From Gammaproteobacteria bacterium (GTDB taxonomy: Bacteria; Pseudomonadota; Gammaproteobacteria; Pseudomonadales; Pseudomonadaceae): a stretch of 5,200 nucleotides of DNA. Position numbers and translations under genes: made by a program. The stretch spans positions 1-5,200 of the forward strand of contig JAAYHO010000497.1 in the NCBI GenBank assembly GCA_012735335.1, written 5' to 3'. Each line of letters begins with the position of its first letter. Position 1 is the stretch's first letter. The notes under the pieces were generated by a model. It was not told the DNA's origin and did not search any database. It worked only from the letters and a program-made list of their open reading frames with translations. This document shows, in pieces, positions 1 through 5,200 of the stretch.

Positions 1-57
1 CTGGCCGATGATGTGGCGGTCCAGTTCATGGACGATTTCACGGGGTGTCATGGACAT
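1..57 (-). CDS. hslU: HslU, ATPase/unfoldase subunit of the HslUV protease (5' end only)
   Basis: Only the first 19 codons are in the window; the gene continues past position 1. The visible residues, MSMTPREIVHELDRHIIGQ, are the characteristic N-terminus of HslU (ClpY), a AAA+ ring ATPase in the cytoplasm that unfolds substrates and feeds them to the HslV peptidase. The ATP-binding motifs lie outside the window. The start is taken as the ATG at 55-57 because MSMTPREIV is, from memory, the form used in Pseudomonas; a second in-frame ATG (Met3, 49-51) is possible. The gene begins 19 bp after the hslV stop codon, with only a weak GGA at 67-69 as ribosome binding site, so translation is probably coupled to hslV and the two genes share a transcript. 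Identification is firm despite the short stretch, because hslV lies directly upstream. Confidence 0.93.
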   Translation of the reverse strand, partial: MSMTPREIVHELDRHIIGQ

Positions 58-76
58 GCAATTCAATCCGGCCGCC

Positions 77-607
77 TCAGGTATTGGCGTCCAGCTCCTC
101 AATGGTCTGATTCTGGTTGGTGTAGATGCAGATCTCACCGGCGATGCCCAGGCTGGATTCGACAATTTCCCGGGCGGACAGATCGGTATGGCGCAGCAGG
201 GCGCGGGCGGCGGACTGGGCGTAGGGGCCGCCGGAGCCGATGGCGATCAGGCCTTCTTCCGGCTCCAGCACGTCGCCGTTACCGGTGATGATCAGCGAGG
301 CATCCTTGTTGGCCACCGCCAGCAGGGCTTCGAGGCGGCGCAGGGCGCGGTCGGTGCGCCATTCCTTGGCCATTTCCACGGCGGCACGCACCAGATGGCC
401 CTGGTGCTTCTCCAGCTGGGCCTCGAAGTGTTCGAACAGGGTAAAGGCATCCGCTGTGCCTCCGGCGAAACCGGCAATCACCTGGTCGTGATACAGGCGG
501 CGTACCTTGCGGGCGTTGCCCTTCATCACGGTGTTGCCCAGTGATACCTGGCCGTCACCGCCGATAACCACCTTGCCGTGGCGGCGTACTGAAACAATTG
601 TAGTCAC
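77..607 (-). CDS. hslV: HslV, peptidase subunit of the HslUV protease
   Basis: HslV (ClpQ) is the proteasome-beta-like threonine peptidase that forms a double hexameric ring and degrades proteins unfolded by HslU in the cytoplasm. The 176 residues equal the length of E. coli HslV. After removal of Met1 the catalytic Thr becomes residue 1 (MTTIVSVRR start). The active-site lysine is Lys34 in the NARK motif (Lys33 in mature numbering), the GGDGQVS block is at 16-22 and the GSGG loop at 124-127. The C-terminus (TIEELDANT) is normal, with no truncation or frameshift. The start codon is GTG (605-607), supported by an AGGAG at 614-618 with a 6-nt spacer and by exact fit to the family N-terminus. 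The gene is preceded by its own heat-shock-type promoter and followed 19 bp later by hslU. Identification is essentially certain. Confidence 0.98.
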   Translation of the reverse strand: MTTIVSVRRHGKVVIGGDGQVSLGNTVMKGNARKVRRLYHDQVIAGFAGGTADAFTLFEHFEAQLEKHQGHLVRAAVEMAKEWRTDRALRRLEALLAVANKDASLIITGNGDVLEPEEGLIAIGSGGPYAQSAARALLRHTDLSAREIVESSLGIAGEICIYTNQNQTIEELDANT

Positions 608-613
608 GCGCAG

Positions 614-618
614 CTCCT
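614..618 (-). promoter_or_regulatory. Ribosome binding site of hslV
   Basis: On the minus strand the bases AGGAG are followed by the 6-nt spacer CTGCGC and then GTG. This is a strong Shine-Dalgarno match at near-ideal spacing, and it fixes the non-ATG start of hslV at 605-607. It is the only strong ribosome binding site seen ahead of any of the four gene starts in the window. Confidence 0.85.
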
Positions 619-639
619 GTTGGCTGTTCAGATAGGGGG

Positions 640-658
640 CAGCACGCCGGGCGCGCTG
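640..658 (-). promoter_or_regulatory. Stem-loop near the 5' end of the hslVU leader
   Basis: Read on the minus strand, CAGCGCG (652-658) pairs with CGTGCTG (640-646) around a 5-nt loop, CCCGG. The stem has 7 base pairs, one of them G-U. If transcription starts about 6-8 nt after the -10 element at 671-678, the hairpin sits within the first ten or so nucleotides of the message, where stem-loops commonly protect mRNA from decay. I recall that the E. coli hslVU (clpQY) leader also carries a stabilising 5' stem-loop, but this is from memory and no sequence was compared. The structure is seen in the sequence; its role is inferred. Confidence 0.4.
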
Positions 659-667
659 TCATGGGGG

Positions 668-699
668 ATTATCTGGGGGCAGGCCGGGGCGAATTCAAG
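668..699 (-). promoter_or_regulatory. Heat-shock (sigma32)-type promoter of hslVU, overlapping a possible sigma70 promoter
   Basis: On the minus strand CTTGAA (694-699) is separated by 15 bp from CCCCAGAT (671-678). The E. coli sigma32 consensus is CTTGAA, 13-17 bp, CCCCATnT, so the -35 is perfect, the spacing is in range and the -10 differs at one or two positions. A predicted start near 664 would leave a leader of about 57 nt. Overlapping it, GATAAT (668-673) resembles a sigma70 -10 element, paired with TTGAAT (693-698) at a long 19-bp spacing, which could give weak basal expression. HslVU is a classic heat-shock operon, so the location fits. Sequence and gene context agree; the start of transcription is inferred. 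Confidence 0.7.
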
Positions 700-714
700 C
701 GTGGCGGGACAGAT

Positions 715-742
715 GGGTCGGCGGGCCGTGGGCCGCCGACCC
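715..742 (-). terminator. Strong hairpin after the SPOR/FtsN gene, probable terminator without a U-tract
   Basis: The arms GGGTCGGCGG (715-724) and CCGCCGACCC (733-742) are perfect 10-bp inverted repeats. An alternative fold keeps 9 outer pairs and adds a GCC/GGC helix closed by a GTG loop. The hairpin begins 10 nt after the stop codon of the SPOR-domain gene and ends before the hslV promoter, which is where a terminator is expected. No run of T follows on either strand (the minus strand continues ATCTGTCCC), so it is not a textbook intrinsic terminator. It may be a U-poor terminator, or a 3' hairpin that blocks exonucleases after Rho-dependent termination. Confidence 0.5.
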
Positions 743-752
743 GCGGAAGTGA

Positions 753-1349
753 TCAGCGGATGCTGCGTTGCTGGCGTAACAGGTTGGTGAAACCGTTGCC
801 GGAGAGAGTCTGTTCGGCCTGGGTCAGGCGGCTCTGATCGGCAAAGGGGCCGACCTGTACCCGGTGCCAGACCTCGCCATTGGCCAGTTTGGCATCCTCC
901 AGCCGGGCATCCAGGCCCATCAGGATGATCTGTGCGCGGACCCGGTCGGCCTCGCTGCGCTGGCGGAACGAGCCGGCCTGCAGGAAGTACTGGGTGCTGG
1001 CCTGGTTGCTGTCCCGGGTTTCGGGCCTGGGTTCCGGCTTCACCGCTGGCGGTGGCGGTGGTTCGGGGCGACGGCTGGGCACCGAAACCTCGGACTCCGG
1101 CAACAGGGTGTAGAAGTCGTAGCTGGGGCTCTGACGTTTCGGCGGCTCCGGCTTGGCGGCCGGGGCCGGTTGCGCCGGGGTGCTGTCGCGCTTGACCGTC
1201 TCGCGTCCCGGTTCGAGGGTGAACAGAAAGGCGATGAACAGGCCGACTACCGCCACACAGGCGGCAATCAGCCAGATCGGCAGGCGGCGAGCGGGTTTGG
1301 GTTGGGCCCGGCTGGCGCCGCGACGGGGCGCTTTACGTGCTTTGGCCAT
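753..1349 (-). CDS. ftsN: Bitopic membrane protein with C-terminal SPOR domain, FtsN-like cell division protein
   Basis: The 198-residue protein has the FtsN layout: a short, very basic cytoplasmic tail (1-22, rich in Lys/Arg), one membrane helix (about 23-45), a Pro-rich periplasmic linker with two KPEP repeats (about 57-116), and a SPOR domain (about 118-195) with the QAGSF and VQVGPF signatures. SPOR domains bind peptidoglycan stripped of stem peptides at the division septum; FtsN activates septal wall synthesis. A conserved-looking patch YDFYTLLPESEV (77-88) lies between membrane helix and linker. E. coli ftsN also lies directly upstream of hslV, supporting the name. At 198 residues it is much shorter than E. 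coli FtsN (about 319), mainly through a shorter linker. The start is the ATG at 1347-1349, 5 bp after the argS stop; the only SD-like GGAG (1364-1367) is 14 nt away, suggesting coupling to argS. SPOR assignment is firm; function as the true FtsN is likely but not proven. Confidence 0.85.
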   Translation of the reverse strand: MAKARKAPRRGASRAQPKPARRLPIWLIAACVAVVGLFIAFLFTLEPGRETVKRDSTPAQPAPAAKPEPPKRQSPSYDFYTLLPESEVSVPSRRPEPPPPPAVKPEPRPETRDSNQASTQYFLQAGSFRQRSEADRVRAQIILMGLDARLEDAKLANGEVWHRVQVGPFADQSRLTQAEQTLSGNGFTNLLRQQRSIR

Positions 1350-1354
1350 GCGGG

Positions 1355-3100
<1,746 letters not shown>

Positions 3101-3125
3101 GAGTGGAGTCGATTCCGGCACGGGC

Positions 3126-3134
3126 TGTGGAAAA
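3126..3134 (-). promoter_or_regulatory. Possible DnaA box at the argS transcription start
   Basis: The minus strand reads TTTTCCACA, which fits the relaxed DnaA-box consensus TTWTNCACA and differs by one base from TTATCCACA. It begins at the predicted argS transcription start, 6 nt after the -10 element, where a bound protein would block or modulate initiation. A single 9-mer is weak evidence: a match is expected roughly once in 16 kb of random double-stranded sequence, so this may be chance. Confidence 0.25.
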
Positions 3135-3140
3135 CCAGAC

Positions 3141-3169
3141 ATTATCCGACTTAACCCGGTACTTGCCAA
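3141..3169 (-). promoter_or_regulatory. Sigma70 promoter of argS (and probably ftsN)
   Basis: In the 77-bp gap after priA the minus strand carries TTGGCA (3164-3169, one mismatch to TTGACA), a 17-bp spacer, and GATAAT (3141-3146, one mismatch to TATAAT). Spacing is optimal, and this is the most AT-rich stretch in the gap. Predicted initiation near 3134-3135 gives a leader of about 35 nt. The -35 begins only 8 bp after the priA stop codon. No terminator is seen between priA and this promoter, so read-through from priA is also possible. Confidence 0.75.
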
Positions 3170-3177
3170 ATCTCTTG

Positions 3178-5200
3178 CTAGAACATGTCCATCGGATCGA
3201 CATCGATCGACCAGCGCACCCGGCGTGCCAGTGGCTCCTGCTCCAGTGCCAGCAGCAACATATGCAGTAATTGATGCAGGGCCGAGCGCTGTTCCGCCAG
3301 CAGCAACAACTGGGCGCGATAGCGACCGGCCCGACGTTCCATGGGCGAGGGTACCGGGCCGAGCAGCTCCACGGACTGGATCGGGTGACTGGCCAGCAGC
3401 TGTTCGGCCAGCTCCACCGCCCGGTCGAGAAACAGGTTGGTCTGCTCCGTCGCGTTGGCTTCGGCGCGCAGCAGGGCGCTGAAGCTGAACGGCGGCAGTC
3501 CGGCGGACTGACGGGCGGCCAGTTCCCGGGCGGCAAACCGCGCGTAGTCCTGATCGATCAGATCCTGCATCAGCGGGTGTTCGGCCATATGCGTCTGGAT
3601 GATCACCTGCCCGGGCTTGTCCGCCCGGCCCGCGCGTCCGGCCACCTGAATGGCCTGCTGAGCCATGCGCTCCGGACCGCGGAAGTCGGCGGAGAACAAC
3701 CCGCCGTCTGCGTCGAGAATGGCGACCAGGGTCACATCCGGGAAGTGATGCCCCTTGGCGAGCATCTGGGTGCCCACCAGCAGGCAGGGTTCGCCGCTGT
3801 GGATGCGTTCCAGCATCTGTTTCATTGCCTGCTTGCGCGCCATGGTGTCCCGGTCGATACGCAGTACCGGGTAATCCGGGAAGCAGGCCAGCAGGTGCTC
3901 CTCGGTGCGTTCGGTACCGGCACCTATCGGGCGCAGTTGCTCGCCCTGGCAGGAGGGGCAGCTGCGTGGCACCGGTCGCTGGCTGCCGCAGTGGTGACAA
4001 TTCAGTTGCGGCGGTGACTGGTGCAGGGTCATGCGGGCGTCGCAGCGCGAACATTCGGCCATCCAGCCGCAGTCATGGCACATCAGGGTCGGTGCAAAAC
4101 CCCGGCGGTTGATGAAGACCAGTACCTGGTTACCACGCTGCAGGTGTTCGCCGATCAGTGCAATCAGCGGCCGGGACATGCCGCCTTCCAGTGGACGACT
4201 GCGGATGTCCAGGCACTGGAAGGTCGGCGGCTGAGCATTGCCCGCCCGCTGGGTCAGGCGCAGGTGCTGGTAGCGCCCGCGCTGCACGTTGTGGATGCTT
4301 TCAAAGGAAGGGGTCGCCGAGCCGAGGATGATGCTCACCTGCTCCAGATGTGCCCGGTACACCGCCAGATCCCGGGCGTTATAGCGCAGGCCGTCCTGCT
4401 GTTTATAGGACAGGTCGTGCTCTTCATCGATAATGATCAGGCCCGGGCGGGCCAGTGGAGTGAAGATTGCCGAGCGAGTGCCGATCACTATCCCGGCCTC
4501 GCCGTCCCGGGCGGCGATCCAGGCGTCCAGTCGCTCCCGGTCGTTCAGTCCCGAATGCAGGATCACCACCGGTACGTTGAAGCGGCGGCGAAAGCGCTCC
4601 ATGGTCTGCGGCGTCAGGCCGATCTCGGGAATCAGTACCAGTGCCTGACGCTGGCGCTGCAGGCAATGCTCGATGGCCTGCAGGTAGATTTCGGTCTTGC
4701 CGCTGCCGGTCACCCCTTCCAGCAGCCAGCTGTGGAAGCCCTCGGCGGCCAGCAGACGATCCAGCGCGGCCTGCTGTTCCGGGTTGGGCTGTAGCTTCGG
4801 CTCCCTTAATAAGGGAAGCGGCTCATGCACGTGGTGTTGTGACTGGGTAATGCGTTGCACCAGTCCCTTGCGCTCCAGCGCCTCCAGCGCATCCCGGGCC
4901 AGTCCCCATTGGCCGAGCAGCGCATGGGACAGGCCGTGGGGGTGTAGCGCCAGGGTCTGTACCGCCTGCTTCTGTTTGGGTGCGCGACTGATGGCCGGAT
5001 GTTCCGGGTAGGCGCCGGGGAGCAGTTGCCAGAGCATGTCCTGGCGGGCAATGGCCAGCTCGCCCTGGCGCAGCAGTACCGGCAGTGCGCTGCTCAGGGT
5101 GTCGCCGAGGCTGTGCTGATAGTAGCTGGCGGTCCAGCAGCACAGCTGCCAGAGGCTGTCCGGGAGCAGAGCAGCGTGATCCAGCAGCTCCAGTGCCTGC
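3178..5200 (-). CDS. priA: PriA, replication-restart helicase (5' end outside the window)
   Basis: PriA is a superfamily 2, 3'-to-5' DNA helicase that recognises stalled or collapsed forks and starts reloading of DnaB. The frame is open from the window edge to the TAG at 3178-3180, giving 673 visible residues; aligning the Walker lysine (visible 168) with Lys230 of E. coli suggests about 62 N-terminal residues are missing. In visible numbering: the end of the 3' DNA-binding domain ([14 protein letters not shown] region), a winged-helix region to about 130, Walker A GVTGSGKT (162-169; bases 4693-4716), Walker B DEEHD (258-262), motif III GSATP, an eight-cysteine zinc region (374-417; bases 3949-4080) with four CxxC pairs inserted in the second helicase lobe, motif [10 protein letters not shown] (518-525), and the C-terminal domain ending [11 protein letters not shown]. 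All key residues are intact. The stop codon lies 77 bp before argS, as in Pseudomonas. Confidence 0.98.
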   Translation of the reverse strand, partial: QALELLDHAALLPDSLWQLCCWTASYYQHSLGDTLSSALPVLLRQGELAIARQDMLWQLLPGAYPEHPAISRAPKQKQAVQTLALHPHGLSHALLGQWGLARDALEALERKGLVQRITQSQHHVHEPLPLLREPKLQPNPEQQAALDRLLAAEGFHSWLLEGVTGSGKTEIYLQAIEHCLQRQRQALVLIPEIGLTPQTMERFRRRFNVPVVILHSGLNDRERLDAWIAARDGEAGIVIGTRSAIFTPLARPGLIIIDEEHDLSYKQQDGLRYNARDLAVYRAHLEQVSIILGSATPSFESIHNVQRGRYQHLRLTQRAGNAQPPTFQCLDIRSRPLEGGMSRPLIALIGEHLQRGNQVLVFINRRGFAPTLMCHDCGWMAECSRCDARMTLHQSPPQLNCHHCGSQRPVPRSCPSCQGEQLRPIGAGTERTEEHLLACFPDYPVLRIDRDTMARKQAMKQMLERIHSGEPCLLVGTQMLAKGHHFPDVTLVAILDADGGLFSADFRGPERMAQQAIQVAGRAGRADKPGQVIIQTHMAEHPLMQDLIDQDYARFAARELAARQSAGLPPFSFSALLRAEANATEQTNLFLDRAVELAEQLLASHPIQSVELLGPVPSPMERRAGRYRAQLLLLAEQRSALHQLLHMLLLALEQEPLARRVRWSIDVDPMDMF
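4802..4816. repeat. 15-bp palindrome inside priA made of rare codons
   Basis: The bases TCCCTTA, A, TAAGGGA form a perfect odd-length palindrome. As RNA from priA it could fold into a 6-bp stem with a 3-nt loop. It encodes Leu-Pro-Leu-Leu-Arg through the codons CTT CCC TTA TTA AGG, of which TTA and AGG are normally avoided in GC-rich pseudomonads. It falls between the winged-helix region and the first helicase lobe of PriA. Whether it is functional is unknown. Confidence 0.4.

Noticed and set aside
8..544. 178-codon open frame on the plus strand opposite hslV
   Set aside because: It is antisense to a fully recognisable hslV, with low-complexity Gly/Ala/Gln composition and no family resemblance.
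661..667. A second CCCCCAT run as an alternative sigma32 -10 element
   Set aside because: It is 26 bp from the CTTGAA element, too far for the 13-17 bp spacing, whereas CCCCAGAT at 671-678 fits.
3101..4054. N-terminal extension of argS by 318 residues in the same frame
   Set aside because: The extension overlaps priA in another frame, is Arg/Pro/Gly-rich without domains, and would start far upstream of the argS promoter. The ArgRS N-terminus matches the ATG at 3098-3100.
3271..4794. Plus-strand open frames of about 250 codons opposite priA (3271-4017 and 4021-4794)
   Set aside because: Both are antisense to conserved PriA helicase and zinc motifs and have no recognisable domains. The two are consecutive in the same register as a mirror of priA codon bias.

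Overview
The window is a conserved chromosomal core region of a GC-rich gammaproteobacterium, most likely a Pseudomonas or a close relative in the Pseudomonadaceae. That placement rests on three things: protein sequences that resemble their Pseudomonas counterparts from memory (for example the HslU start MSMTPREIVHEL), the gene order priA-argS-SPOR/FtsN-hslV-hslU known from Pseudomonas, and strongly GC-biased codon use. The species cannot be named from this window.

All five genes lie on the minus strand, so transcription runs from high to low coordinates. From 5200 to 3178 is priA, the replication-restart helicase, cut off by the window edge at its N-terminus. A 77-bp gap follows, holding a near-consensus sigma70 promoter. 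Next comes argS (3100-1355, arginyl-tRNA synthetase), then after only 5 bp a single-pass membrane protein with a SPOR domain (1349-753) that matches FtsN in layout and gene neighbourhood. The 145-bp gap from 752 to 608 holds a strong hairpin just after the FtsN-like gene, a heat-shock (sigma32)-type promoter overlapping a possible sigma70 -10 element, and a short hairpin near the predicted 5' end of the hslVU message. hslV (607-77) begins with GTG and is followed after 19 bp by the first 19 codons of hslU (57-1), which runs off the window.

Three transcription units are inferred: priA (promoter outside the window); argS-ftsN from the promoter at 3141-3169; and the heat-inducible hslV-hslU protease operon. 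Their products serve replication restart, translation, cell division and proteolysis. They are housekeeping genes whose adjacency is conserved rather than parts of one pathway.

I found no mobile element, CRISPR array, tRNA/rRNA gene, phage gene or sign of horizontal transfer, and no new multi-gene system. The points worth a second look are small: the layered regulation ahead of hslV, a possible FtsN E-peptide-like motif in the SPOR protein, a DnaA-box-like 9-mer at the predicted argS start of transcription, and a cluster of AT-rich rare codons inside a 15-bp palindrome in priA.
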